From contig JAZKBK010000005.1 in NCBI GenBank assembly GCA_040388625.1, positions 347,478 to 411,477 on the forward strand: 64,000 nt of DNA, given 5' to 3'. Source of the DNA: Gemmatimonadota bacterium. GTDB taxonomy: Bacteria > Gemmatimonadota > Gemmatimonadetes > Gemmatimonadales > Gemmatimonadaceae. Below are positions 50,031 to 57,794 of this stretch, piece after piece. The translations under genes were made by a program, and so were the position numbers. Position 1 is the stretch's first letter. Each line of letters starts with the position of its first letter. The notes beneath the pieces were generated by a model. That model was not told the origin of the DNA, ran no database searches, and saw only the letters and a program-made list of their open reading frames with translations.

Positions 50031-50401
50031 TACGTGGTACGTCTGGCGCGAAGCTTCAGCCACAATCCGCGCGCCGAGAGGATCGCGGTGAACCAACCCG
50101 TCGCACTGAGTGCGAACAGCGTCCATACGAAAAAGAAGCCGCCGTTCTTGGGGACTATACCACCCTTCGAGTGCATGACGATCATCGCTGCCCCAGCCAA
50201 ACCACCAAGCAGCATGATGACGTACCCCAGCGCCCGATCGGACAACATGAGCGTCCCGTAGAGCCACACGACGAAGATGATGACCGGAATGGGGAATGCG
50301 ACCGCTCCGTCGGGCTGCAGGAGTACGTCGTCCGTCAGGTGAAACATGACGAGGAGAAGCGTGAGCAACGATGCGACGGTCAGCATGACGCTTGGTTTCA
50401 T
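50030..50401 (-). CDS. Four-helix membrane protein of unknown family
   Basis: 123 residues, mostly membrane helices: SVMLTVASLLTLLLVMFHLTDDVLL, AFPIPVIIFVVWLYGTLML, LGYVIMLLGGLAGAAMIVMHS and GGFFFVWTLFALSATGWFTAILSA. The first helix keeps an acidic pair (TDD) and a His. The tail is basic (KLRARRTT), which suggests that the C-terminus is inside. Family not recognised. The gene ends at the border of the REP copy, which shares one base of the stop codon. Confidence 0.7.
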   Translation of the reverse strand: MKPSVMLTVASLLTLLLVMFHLTDDVLLQPDGAVAFPIPVIIFVVWLYGTLMLSDRALGYVIMLLGGLAGAAMIVMHSKGGIVPKNGGFFFVWTLFALSATGWFTAILSARGLWLKLRARRTT

Positions 50402-50598
50402 CGGGCGCTCCGGGCGTAATGGTTTACCTGATCGGGATCATGTCCTGCGCTGTGCGGCAAGTCACTGCACCCTGGCGAGATAGCTCGCCAGGGTGTCTGG
50501 GAAAGCGGCTTCAACGGTGCAACGAATCGAGTCGTTGCGCCAGACGATAAATGCCATTGGCTGGTTTCAATAAAGTCTGCCCTGATCCCGTATTTCGC

Positions 50599-52071
50599 CT
50601 ACCGCCCTCCGCGCTCCGGCCGGCCACCAGCATTCCACGCCGGCTTGAAGTCGCTCGTCGCGAGCCACCGCAGTGGATCGATCAGACTCTGAATCGCAGA
50701 CGTCATGAAAGGAATGTTGAGATTCGAAAACTCATCATCCGGCTGATGATAGGTCGGTGGTGTTCCCCAACCTGCTGCGGTGTGCGCCACTACTCCCTTC
50801 AGCGCGAGCGCATAGTTGTCCGAGCGCTCGAAGAAGTGCTCCTCCGGGTACGGATCCGGTCCGAGCAACGCACCGTGTGCCTTGAGCGCGGGTCCAAGAT
50901 TCGATCGCTCCCATCCAGTGAACAACAACGTGCCCTTGGACGTCTTGGGATCCTGATTGCCGATCATCTCGAATTCGACATTCGCAACGAGACTTGTCAG
51001 CGGCACCGGCGGATGCTCACCGAAATATGTCGAGCCGAGCTCGCCAATTTCCTCGCTACCGTAACAGACGAACAGAATGCTCCGTCGGAGCCTCGGGCCT
51101 GCCGCGAGTGCATGCGCAAGCTCCATCACCGCCGTAGTTCCGGCCGCGTCGTCGTTCGCTCCGTTGTAAATCGAGTCGCCCTTTACCGGTCGTCCGATTC
51201 CCAGATGGTCCAGATGCGCAGAAAGCAGAATCGTTCCGGCCGACGGATCGGTACCCTGCAGATATCCAATCGCGTTGTACGTCATGCGTGGTTCAGCCTG
51301 CGGCGCAACCTGTACCGCGAGAGTCGCGGGCGCGCCATCGTTCTCACTTGCGACCCGAGCGGCTGCAGCAGCCGTGAGCACGACGACATTCCGTGCAATT
51401 GCTGGTTGCGGGCTGTCCTTGAGCCGAACGCCTACGCGAGTACGTCCGCCCAGTTGCGTGGACATCGCGTCCGTCGCCGGACTCGCTGGTACCAGCACGA
51501 CAGCTGCACCAGCGCGAATCAGTTGCGTCGCCAAGCCCATCGCTTTTAGTGGATCGCCGCCAACGAGAACGACCGCGCCTTTGGCGTGCGCCTGCGCCAG
51601 ATTCTCGGGCAGGACTTTCACCAACGTTGCGGTTACGGGAACGCCGGAAGCGATGAGAAGATGAAAATCATCGCCTTCCTTCAACGTCACGTTGCCAACT
51701 GTGAGCGTTGCATTACCCGACAACGTTGGCGATACGACTTCAGCGCTCTGTATGTATCCCGTCATGCCTGGCGCGGTCTTCAGCCCATAGGCCATGAACT
51801 CGGAAGCAACGTAGGTTGCCGTAATCTGTTCATCGCGAGTCGCGCTTCCGCGACCGTGCATCGCATCGCTCGACAGAAAACGCTCGTGCGCCGCCACCCA
51901 CTCCGGTCGCACAACCCACGCCGATTTCTTTTGCGCTGCGCTGCGTGAACTCGGCGCCGCGGCACTCTTCTGCGCCACTGCCTGCGTGAAAGGCAACAGC
52001 GCGCTCACCGACAACGTGACCAGCAGCCGCGCGAACGACGAACGATGCCCTGCTATTTGACGCTCCTCCAT
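50599..52071 (-). CDS. Secreted M28 family aminopeptidase
   Basis: 490 residues. A signal region (SSFARLLVTLSVSALLPFTQAVAQ) leads to a Ser/Ala/Lys linker. The PA-like insert includes GAVVLVGGDPLKAMGLATQLIRAGAAVVLVPA. The M28 core has His in LLSAHLDHLGIG, Asp in IYNGANDDAAGTTAVME, Glu pair in CYGSEEIGELGS, Asp/Glu region in NVEFEMIGNQD and His in YHQPDDEFSN. The usual Asp at the third position is Glu (EFEMIG), as in some M28 subgroups. The start at 52071 has AGGA upstream; it is the third M28 peptidase in the window. Confidence 0.9.
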   Translation of the reverse strand: MEERQIAGHRSSFARLLVTLSVSALLPFTQAVAQKSAAAPSSRSAAQKKSAWVVRPEWVAAHERFLSSDAMHGRGSATRDEQITATYVASEFMAYGLKTAPGMTGYIQSAEVVSPTLSGNATLTVGNVTLKEGDDFHLLIASGVPVTATLVKVLPENLAQAHAKGAVVLVGGDPLKAMGLATQLIRAGAAVVLVPASPATDAMSTQLGGRTRVGVRLKDSPQPAIARNVVVLTAAAAARVASENDGAPATLAVQVAPQAEPRMTYNAIGYLQGTDPSAGTILLSAHLDHLGIGRPVKGDSIYNGANDDAAGTTAVMELAHALAAGPRLRRSILFVCYGSEEIGELGSTYFGEHPPVPLTSLVANVEFEMIGNQDPKTSKGTLLFTGWERSNLGPALKAHGALLGPDPYPEEHFFERSDNYALALKGVVAHTAAGWGTPPTYHQPDDEFSNLNIPFMTSAIQSLIDPLRWLATSDFKPAWNAGGRPERGGR

Positions 52072-52166
52072 TATCCTGACTCCGATTGCGTTTGATACCG
52101 ATCGATAATTCCACGCCCGCTCCATATTCCAGTCGAGCGGCGTTCTGACAGCTATATAGTACCATT

Positions 52167-52280
52167 TCAGCGACCGACCGGCTGGATTCGCGCCATGCCA
52201 CCACAGCCAAGCTCACGCTCAATGGAGTAGCAGTCACCGAGTGTGGCCTGAAGCTGTTCGCGGAGGCCGACTGCCGTCAT
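52167..52280 (-). pseudogene. N-terminal relic of a serine/threonine protein kinase
   Basis: Thirty-seven codons read MTAVGLREQLQATLGDCYSI and then ERELGCGGMARIQPVGR. The segment LGDxYxIERELGxGGMSRV is the start of the kinase domain in the large Ser/Thr kinases abundant in Gemmatimonadota, ending in the middle of the glycine-rich loop. The remainder is gone. The start overlaps the stop of the P1 peptidase gene by four bases. Not functional. Confidence 0.65.
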
Positions 52281-53662
52281 CGGTGAATCGCGATGGCATT
52301 CTGAGCCCACTGGCCGGGGTTGAGCGTCATTGCCGTTACGTGGGCACCGGACGACTCGAACAACACACGATCCTGGCGCGGTCCGGCGATGAGGAACTCG
52401 TGCGCAGCCACCGGTATCAGCGTGTTGCCTTTCTGCGAAAAGAATATTCCACCGCTGCCAACCAGCGTCGTGTGCAGATGATCGCCCTCGCGCGCCACAG
52501 TCACGCGCGTGCCCGAGGGGAACTGGTAGGTACCGATAGTCGAGTCCAGTTCGGACGCCGGAATGCGGATCGGAGCAGTGGGGCGCACAGGATCCTGCGG
52601 TGGCACGCTCGCTAGAACTGCATCCCACGCGGTTTCGGACGCAATCGTGCTCAGATCCAGAGCCGAAAGTGACGGGTTGTCTACCTCATCGGTAGTGACG
52701 GCGAACAGCGCATCGCCATCGTCGGTAGTGCTGAACGGCTGGATGGCGCGTGACATCGACATGTGAACCTGAATTGCCAGACGCTGCAGCTCGCGCACTT
52801 CCAGTTTTTGATTCGTCACAACGAGGGTAATGGTCGTATTACTGCTGAGGCCCGCGGATTCAATCGGACCGTCGCTTACGCTGGTGGCGCTAGGTGCATT
52901 CAGCTGCGGGAGACGGCGCGCGAGAGCGTCCTCTATGGTGCCGCAATTCTCCGTACTTGGCGCATACGAACACCGTACCCGTCGGCCACGACGATCGACC
53001 ACGGCACCCACTGCGTTCACTACCGTGAAGACCGCGATTTTGGTGGGCCCGATCTGCCGGAACGCGCCACCCTGGCCCGAATGTGGCCAGTCACGACCGC
53101 CGGTGGATTTGTCGGTAAAAAAATAGCCTTCCATCGCGGACCTGCCGGCGCCGCGCGGGCCCAGTGGGAAGCGTCCCTCAACCGCTGCGTTCAATGCAGC
53201 TGCGCCGAGGGCCTCATCGGGTGTTACGGTTGAGAGCCGGCGACCCGCGATGTCATAGATGATCGCACCTGCGAACCATGCCGCCGTTCCCCACTGACCA
53301 TCGCGCACTCGTTGTGGTTTGAGCGCCGCCGCCGCCCCTGTCGCGGCTGCAAGCCCGTAAGCGGAGCCGCCCGAAAAGACAACACCATCCAGTCGCCGCT
53401 CGCGGATACCCAATCGCAGTGCGTCGGTGAAGATCGTTCCTGGCGCGCCGCCTCGTACATCCACGGCGCCGACCACCTTTCCCGGAAAATAAAACACAGT
53501 CGTTCCGGTGGGCCCTTCGTCATACTCGGCCACACCGATGCGCATCCCGGGGAAGTCGAACGTCAACGCCGGGCCGTCAGGGTTCACTCGCGGAACGGGT
53601 ACTGAATCCTGTGCGATGATCGCCGCAGGAAGGAGCATCAACGATGCAAGAACGATTCGCAT
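52277..53662 (-). CDS. P1/DmpA-family aminopeptidase (S58), exported
   Basis: 461 residues with signal peptide (MRIVLASLMLLPAAIIAQ). The S58 fold shows GMRIGVAEYDEGPTGTTVFYF, VDVRGGAPGTIFTDALR, DGVVFSGGSAYGLAAATGAA and GTAAWFAGAIIYDI. The autoprocessing nucleophile is probably Ser in GLSSNTTITLVVTNQ. These enzymes self-cleave to alpha and beta chains and hydrolyse N-terminal D- or beta-amino acids or amides. About 90 residues at the C-terminus (IGTYQFPSGTRVTVAREGDH ... GGIFFSQKGNTLIPVAAHEFL) form an additional DUF3471-like beta domain rarely seen with this fold. Confidence 0.85.
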   Translation of the reverse strand: MRIVLASLMLLPAAIIAQDSVPVPRVNPDGPALTFDFPGMRIGVAEYDEGPTGTTVFYFPGKVVGAVDVRGGAPGTIFTDALRLGIRERRLDGVVFSGGSAYGLAAATGAAAALKPQRVRDGQWGTAAWFAGAIIYDIAGRRLSTVTPDEALGAAALNAAVEGRFPLGPRGAGRSAMEGYFFTDKSTGGRDWPHSGQGGAFRQIGPTKIAVFTVVNAVGAVVDRRGRRVRCSYAPSTENCGTIEDALARRLPQLNAPSATSVSDGPIESAGLSSNTTITLVVTNQKLEVRELQRLAIQVHMSMSRAIQPFSTTDDGDALFAVTTDEVDNPSLSALDLSTIASETAWDAVLASVPPQDPVRPTAPIRIPASELDSTIGTYQFPSGTRVTVAREGDHLHTTLVGSGGIFFSQKGNTLIPVAAHEFLIAGPRQDRVLFESSGAHVTAMTLNPGQWAQNAIAIHR

Positions 53663-53772
53663 GACGAGAGCGTGTGTGTGATCGGAGCAACTAGCCGTCG
53701 GCGGTTCTCAGAATCTACGACTTTGCCATCGCGCCGTTTCGTGCGGGAGTCTGGGCTCTCGCGGGTACTAGC

Positions 53773-54598
53773 AAACCGGGGTCAGAGTACAATTTTTCGA
53801 GTCTCACGATCCTTGCGTGGCCGTCCCGCCTTTCCTGGGCCTGCGCGGCGTCCCAGCTTCGCTTCGATCCCTGCACGAAAGGTATCCGGACCGAGCGCGT
53901 GCTGGCGTTGCAGCTGCAGACGGATGGCATGAAGGTCCTGCTCCGAAATGGCGCCGCTGACCATTGTCCGATACGCCGCGCGCCGCGTTACGGCATCGTC
54001 GCCGAGCGCGAGGTAGGTCGGATGCGCGCGAATCGCCGGATCCCGGGCACCGAATGCGTTGGCTCCATAGCTCGACCAGCGATAGTCCCTGGGCTCTGCC
54101 ACCATCTGCGCCCGCACAGGATTCAGTTCGATGTAGCGATAGCAACAGAGCAGGTAACTGTCGCTATCCACCAGAGATGCCTTGTAACGTCCTTCCCACA
54201 GCGTCCCTGTGCGGTGATAACGGTCGTTTACGTAACGCACGTAGCGACGCCCGAGCGACTGCATCAGGCGGGAGACTTGTCCCTGTGCATCAGGCGTGAC
54301 GAGCAGATGGACATGGTTCGTCATTAGCACGTACGCATGCACGGCACAATGTTCCCGCACGGACAGTTCGTGCAGAGCCTGCAGATAACAGAGATAGTCC
54401 GACTCGCGAAAGAAGCACGGCTTTCGATCGTTGCCTCGTTGGACTACGTGCTGCGCGATCCCAGGGATGTCGAGGCGCGGGCGGCGTGCCATGGTGAAGC
54501 TCCGGTGAAGCGAGCTACAACATAAAATGGGACGGAGGTCTCCCCGTTCAGCGGATTACGACATCCGGAACCAGAAAATTGCACTCTGACCCCGGTTT
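53773..54598. mobile_element. RAYT element: IS200-like transposase between REP-like ends
   Basis: 826 bases from AAACCGGGGTCAGAGTACAA (left) to TTGCACTCTGACCCCGG then TTT (right), with a single transposase gene inside on the minus strand. The two ends together have the same sequence as the dispersed palindromes, so those are its non-autonomous derivatives. The right end abuts the next gene by two bases. Confidence 0.8.
53782..54492 (-). CDS. REP-associated tyrosine transposase (RAYT), Y1/IS200-like
   Basis: 236 residues. GIAQHVVQRGNDRKPCFFRESDYLCYL is the RAYT N-terminus, TNHVHLLVTP carries the HUH metal motif, and SLGRRYVRYVNDRYHRTGTLWEGRYK contains the catalytic Tyr region and the RAYT-specific TLWEGRYK. 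SYLLCCYRYIELNPVRA and YRWSSYGANA follow. RAYTs cut and join single-stranded REP hairpins. GGAGC lies six bases upstream of the ATG. The final residues (RKIVL) and the stop lie in the left REP. All catalytic positions look intact, so the element may be active. Confidence 0.9.
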   Translation of the reverse strand: MARRPRLDIPGIAQHVVQRGNDRKPCFFRESDYLCYLQALHELSVREHCAVHAYVLMTNHVHLLVTPDAQGQVSRLMQSLGRRYVRYVNDRYHRTGTLWEGRYKASLVDSDSYLLCCYRYIELNPVRAQMVAEPRDYRWSSYGANAFGARDPAIRAHPTYLALGDDAVTRRAAYRTMVSGAISEQDLHAIRLQLQRQHALGPDTFRAGIEAKLGRRAGPGKAGRPRKDRETRKIVL

Positions 54599-54600
54599 AC

Positions 54601-55161
54601 TCATCGAATCGCCTGGCTCGAAATTCGAGCAACGGCAACGACGAGTACGACGATCGCCGCCGACCACTCGAATCGCCGAGACCTGAAGAGCAGGGCCCCC
54701 ACCGCACTCAGAAGAGCGATGGTGCGCACGAGACCGACGAAATCAAGAGTGACAGCGCCGCTGACAGCGATTGCAACGATCCAGGTTGCTACCTGATTGA
54801 TTGCCAGAATCGTGAGGAAAACATCTCTGCTCTTTGCCCATTCCGCGCGCATGTCGAGCCCGCCTGATTCCGGGATGGCTCTCGGCAATACGCTGGCAGA
54901 CATGAGAAACAGCAGGATCGGAAGCACAGCGAGAAGCACATAGTCACCGACCACGCGAGCATTCCGCGAACCGTCCAAGCCCGCGCCAACGGCCCACCAG
55001 TAATTGAACAGCCACAGCAATGCGATCGCGGCCCACACAAGCGGTAACGCATCCCATTCAACGTGCTTTCGAGCGTGGATCAGTCTGTGAAAATTGACGA
55101 GCAGATCGGCTATTCCGAGGCCGATGATGATCGAAACGAGAGTTGCCCAATGTTCTGTCAT
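54601..55161 (-). CDS. Multi-helix membrane protein of unknown family
   Basis: 186 residues with five or six hydrophobic helices (VSIIIGLGIADLLVNFHRLI; LPLVWAAIALLWLFNYWWAVGAG; YVLLAVLPILLFLMSASVL; VFLTILAINQVATWIVAIAVSG; TIALLSAVGALLF; AAIVVLVVAVA). The His/Arg-rich first loop (NFHRLIHARKHVEWD) is conserved-looking. Family not recognised; similar small proteins are common in soil bacteria. The gene ends two bases from the RAYT element, which may have replaced its terminator. Confidence 0.7.
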   Translation of the reverse strand: MTEHWATLVSIIIGLGIADLLVNFHRLIHARKHVEWDALPLVWAAIALLWLFNYWWAVGAGLDGSRNARVVGDYVLLAVLPILLFLMSASVLPRAIPESGGLDMRAEWAKSRDVFLTILAINQVATWIVAIAVSGAVTLDFVGLVRTIALLSAVGALLFRSRRFEWSAAIVVLVVAVARISSQAIR

Positions 55162-55262
55162 ACGGGGGCTATTGGGTATTGGGTCGGATCCTGCGTCGCG
55201 CGTGAAATATGCTGCGCACGGGCGGGTGCTGGGTGCAGGGTCGTCACCGACCGAGATGCTGT

Positions 55263-55637
55263 TCAGTCGGAGACAGGAAACAGCAGCTCGTTGCCATCAG
55301 GATCGTCGACCTGGAGCACGTCGTAGCCCCACCACGACGTGAAATTAGGAACCGATCGCTCGACAAGTTCACGACGCAATTCTGCAAGGGCGGCCGGCGT
55401 CAGCTCGATGAACAGGCGTCCCCTGTCTCTGCGTGCGGCGTCCTCACAGAGAATGATCTCGCATTCGCCCCGACTTACCTGGCAGACCTTTCCCGCACCA
55501 TCGCCTTCATGCCAACGCTTCTCGAAGCCGAGCATGTCGACGTAGAACTGAAGCGCGCGGTTCACATCGGCGACGAAAAGAACCGGGCGCGTGTACCACC
55601 TGTGAGCAGTCTGGCCTGGCACGGCTCGTTCCCTCAT
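55263..55637 (-). CDS. VOC/glyoxalase-family protein (bleomycin-resistance-like)
   Basis: 124 residues: YTRPVLFVADVNRALQFYVDMLGFEKRWHEGD, CEIILCED, GRLFIELTPAALAELRRELVERSVPNFTSWWGYDVLQVDDPDGNELLFPV. The DDPDGNELLF end with conserved Glu is typical. Such proteins may sequester drugs or catalyse small-molecule reactions. The ATG at 55637 has no strong ribosome-binding site. It is followed downstream by a 101-base gap and then the membrane-protein gene. Confidence 0.8.
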   Translation of the reverse strand: MRERAVPGQTAHRWYTRPVLFVADVNRALQFYVDMLGFEKRWHEGDGAGKVCQVSRGECEIILCEDAARRDRGRLFIELTPAALAELRRELVERSVPNFTSWWGYDVLQVDDPDGNELLFPVSD

Positions 55638-55718
55638 TATCAGCGCGAATCATTAGTACCCCGATCGACCAACTGCTTGAATCGGCCGACTGTTGCAGCA
55701 CTCGTTATAAATATGACC

Positions 55719-56138
55719 TCACGCCGCTTCGAATACGATGTCCTGCGCGCCATGATACAGCACGTAGCGCCCCATCTCCTCGAGACGTTCTCGGCCTTCT
55801 ATGATTTCGAGAAAATGATTTCCTGCGAGCTGACCGGCCTTGCTTCCGAAGACTGACGAGCCGTACGCGAACAGCAGCTCCGTTTCGCTGATCCCGCCCG
55901 GATACCAGAGCAGATCGCCGCGCGACGGATGGCTCGTGTGGTTCTCGTATCCGACACCGAGCTGATAGTCGCCGAGCGGGATCCAGCATGCCTCGCCGCT
56001 CCAGCGGGCATGGATCAGGCGCTGGCGATAGGGAAGCAGCGCAGTGAACGCAGCGCAGGTGTTGGGAGCGCGATCGGCAAGCAATTTCGCCGTGAAGGCA
56101 AATGTGTTCGCGACAGTGATTGTGATCATGTCAATCAT
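55719..56138 (-). CDS. DUF3830 cyclophilin-like protein
   Basis: 139 residues: MITITVANTFAFTAKLLADRAPNTCAAFTALLPYRQRLIHARWSGEACWIPLGDYQLGVGYENHTSHPSRGDLLWYPGG (quoted family blocks RAPNTCAAF, HARWSGEACW, YENHTSHP) and GNHFLEIIEG. DUF3830 has a cyclophilin-like barrel and is linked in other bacteria to ring-opening or hydantoinase-type catabolism. Two starts are possible, 56138 and 56129; the first overlaps the sigma gene's stop, so the two genes are coupled. DUF3830 is not a known ECF41 partner. Confidence 0.8.
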   Translation of the reverse strand: MIDMITITVANTFAFTAKLLADRAPNTCAAFTALLPYRQRLIHARWSGEACWIPLGDYQLGVGYENHTSHPSRGDLLWYPGGISETELLFAYGSSVFGSKAGQLAGNHFLEIIEGRERLEEMGRYVLYHGAQDIVFEAA

Positions 56139-57021
56139 CAGAAGAATCGGTGAGCGACGCAAGCGCCAGCCTTTCGATGGCCGCCGGATCCCCCACCACA
56201 TCCATCGCGGCGATGCGTCCGTCGTCGGCGAACGCGATCTGAAACACCAGCAGCATCCGGCGGGGCACAGGCACATGAACGCCGACCTCGCCGTCCACCA
56301 ACCCGACCACGGCCGTCCGCGCGCGTCCCTTGAATAGATCCGCGACCGCGGCGGCGCCCACGACTTCCGCGTGACCGCCCAGCTTCACCGCAGCGGCGTC
56401 GCCGCGGACCACCACGTCCGGGTCGAGCACCGCGATCAATTTCTCCAGGTCGCCTGCCTTGGACGCCGCAAGAAACGCTTCGACGACCTCGCGTTGCCGC
56501 CGCCGGTCGGTCTCCACGCTCCCCGATGCCCCTCGCACGCGACGTCGCGCTCTGCTCGCCAACTGACGCGCGGCCATCGGCGAGCGCTGAACGATCGGCG
56601 CGATCTCTTCGAACGTCAGGTCGAACATGTCGTGCAGCACAAACGCCACGCGCTCGGCGGGCGCCAGCTTTTCGAGCACGATCACCAGCGCCATGCCAAC
56701 AGAATCGGCCAGCAGCGCGTCCGCCTCCGCGCCACGTTCGTGGCGACGTCCGGCCGACGGCTCGGGTTCGTGCGCGCCCAGTGATTCCTCCGCGCGTGCG
56801 CGACGTGACCGCAGCATGTCCAGACACACGCGACTCACGATGGTCGTGAGCCACCCGCCCATGTTATCCACGTCATCGGCGTCCGCGCGGCTAACTCGCA
56901 GCCACGCCTCCTGCACCGCGTCGTCCGCCTCGGTGGTCGACCCCAGCATGCGATACGCAACCGCCCGCAGATGGTCGCGCGAAGTTTCGAATTGCCGCGC
57001 CAGGGCGTCGTGTTCAGTCAT
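56131..57021 (-). CDS. ECF41-type (SigJ-like) sigma factor with SnoaL-like domain
   Basis: 296 residues. Region 2: ARQFETSRDHLRAVAYRMLG then DDAVQEAWLRVSRADADDVD and GGWLTTIVSRVCLDMLRSRRAR. Region 4: LEKLAPAERVAFVLHDMFDLTFEEIAPIVQRSPMAARQLASRARRRVRG. The C-terminal NTF2/SnoaL domain (REVVEAFLAASKAGDLEKLI ... RMLLVFQIAFADDGRIAAMD) replaces an anti-sigma factor, as in ECF41/ECF56 proteins. It is divergent from the CMD gene, the standard ECF41 partner class, and both have matching promoters in the spacer. It should sense an unknown signal through its own C-terminal domain. Confidence 0.95.
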   Translation of the reverse strand: MTEHDALARQFETSRDHLRAVAYRMLGSTTEADDAVQEAWLRVSRADADDVDNMGGWLTTIVSRVCLDMLRSRRARAEESLGAHEPEPSAGRRHERGAEADALLADSVGMALVIVLEKLAPAERVAFVLHDMFDLTFEEIAPIVQRSPMAARQLASRARRRVRGASGSVETDRRRQREVVEAFLAASKAGDLEKLIAVLDPDVVVRGDAAAVKLGGHAEVVGAAAVADLFKGRARTAVVGLVDGEVGVHVPVPRRMLLVFQIAFADDGRIAAMDVVGDPAAIERLALASLTDSSDD

Positions 57022-57022
57022 C

Positions 57023-57049
57023 GGTCACACTCTTTCGGTTCGTTACGTC
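57023..57049 (+). promoter_or_regulatory. ECF41-type promoter of the CMD gene
   Basis: GGTCACA (57023-57029), a 16-base spacer, then CGTC (57046-57049). It matches the reported ECF41 form TGTCACA-N16-CGTC in all but the first base and lies 46 bases ahead of the start codon. Confidence 0.75.
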
Positions 57050-57057
57050 AACGCATT

Positions 57058-57084
57058 GACGAAGGTAACAACACCGATGTGACG
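57058..57084 (-). promoter_or_regulatory. ECF41-type autogenous promoter of the sigma gene
   Basis: On the minus strand CGTCACA (57084-57078), a 16-base spacer, then CGTC (57061-57058), 37 bases ahead of the sigma ATG. Its −35 box overlaps the ribosome-binding site of the opposite gene. The sigma factor should therefore activate its own gene. Confidence 0.75.
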
Positions 57085-57094
57085 AGGAGTGAAC

Positions 57095-57601
57095 ATGCCA
57101 ACATTGCAGGAACGACCCACGACCCCAGCACCAGAAACGCTGGTTACGATCCAGCCGCGACTCCTGAACCCTGCCGCGATGGTGCCGGACGCGCTGGAAG
57201 GTATTCAGAAGATGCTGGTTGCCGTGCAGAAGGGAGGACTGAGCCCGAGCATCCTGGCGTTGACGCACATGCGTGCCAGCCAGATCAACGGGTGCAGCTC
57301 CTGTATAGAAGGAACTATCAACCACGAGCTGCGTTCGGGTGAGCTGGACGACCGGCTGCTGGCGGTAGCAGCCTGGCACGACTCGTCGCGCTTCGCCGCC
57401 GACGAGCGCGCCGCGCTTGCGCTCACCGAGTGCATGACGCGACTGGACGACCGTGCGGATGCGGTGCCTGATGACATCTGGCAGGCGGCCGCGGAGCACT
57501 TCGATGAACGCGGGTTGGCGGCGCTGGTGCTGCACGTCGCGCTCGTCAATCTGTTCAACCGGCTCAACGTCACTACTCGCCAACCGGCCGGGGAGTGGTA
57601 G
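57095..57601 (+). CDS. Carboxymuconolactone decarboxylase/AhpD-like protein
   Basis: 168 residues: NPAAMVPDALEGIQKMLVAVQKGGLSPSILALTHMRASQINGCSSCIEGTINHELR, with the CxxC...H redox motif (CSSCIEGTINH) of the AhpD/CMD fold. LAVAAWHDSSRFAADERAALALTECMTRL follows in family order. These helical proteins work as thiol peroxidase partners or decarboxylases. GAGGAG is directly upstream of the ATG at 57095; the GTG six bases earlier is less likely. Its promoter is of the ECF41 type, which makes it the expected target of the divergent sigma factor. Confidence 0.9.
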   Translation: MPTLQERPTTPAPETLVTIQPRLLNPAAMVPDALEGIQKMLVAVQKGGLSPSILALTHMRASQINGCSSCIEGTINHELRSGELDDRLLAVAAWHDSSRFAADERAALALTECMTRLDDRADAVPDDIWQAAAEHFDERGLAALVLHVALVNLFNRLNVTTRQPAGEW

Positions 57602-57703
57602 TGATTTACCAGCGCCGAGGTTGTGTATCAGCGAGCTGCTCACTTGGTCTTTACCATCATGACTGAACTTTCGGCGAGTCCGTACGACATCGTCATGCAG
57701 AGG

Positions 57704-57729
57704 GCGCGTGCAGCGCGGCCTGCACGCGC
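57704..57729. terminator. GC-rich hairpin between CMD and VapC genes
   Basis: GCGCGTGCA and TGCACGCGC form a perfect nine-pair stem with an eight-base loop between convergent genes. There is no T run, so it is a probable but unproven terminator. The rest of the 190-base gap holds no recognisable gene. Confidence 0.45.
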
Positions 57730-57794
57730 TGCCGGACACGCTGTGGTGTGTCTACCGCGCCGTAAGGCGTGCGAGGGTCGAAGTGACGGAGGCT

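Noticed and set aside
50563-50600. AAAGTCTGCCCTGATCCCG then TATTT near the M28 stop as a REP half copy
   Set aside because: It shares GATCAGGGCAGA (as complement) with the degenerate copy at 48508, but arms are too diverged to call on its own.
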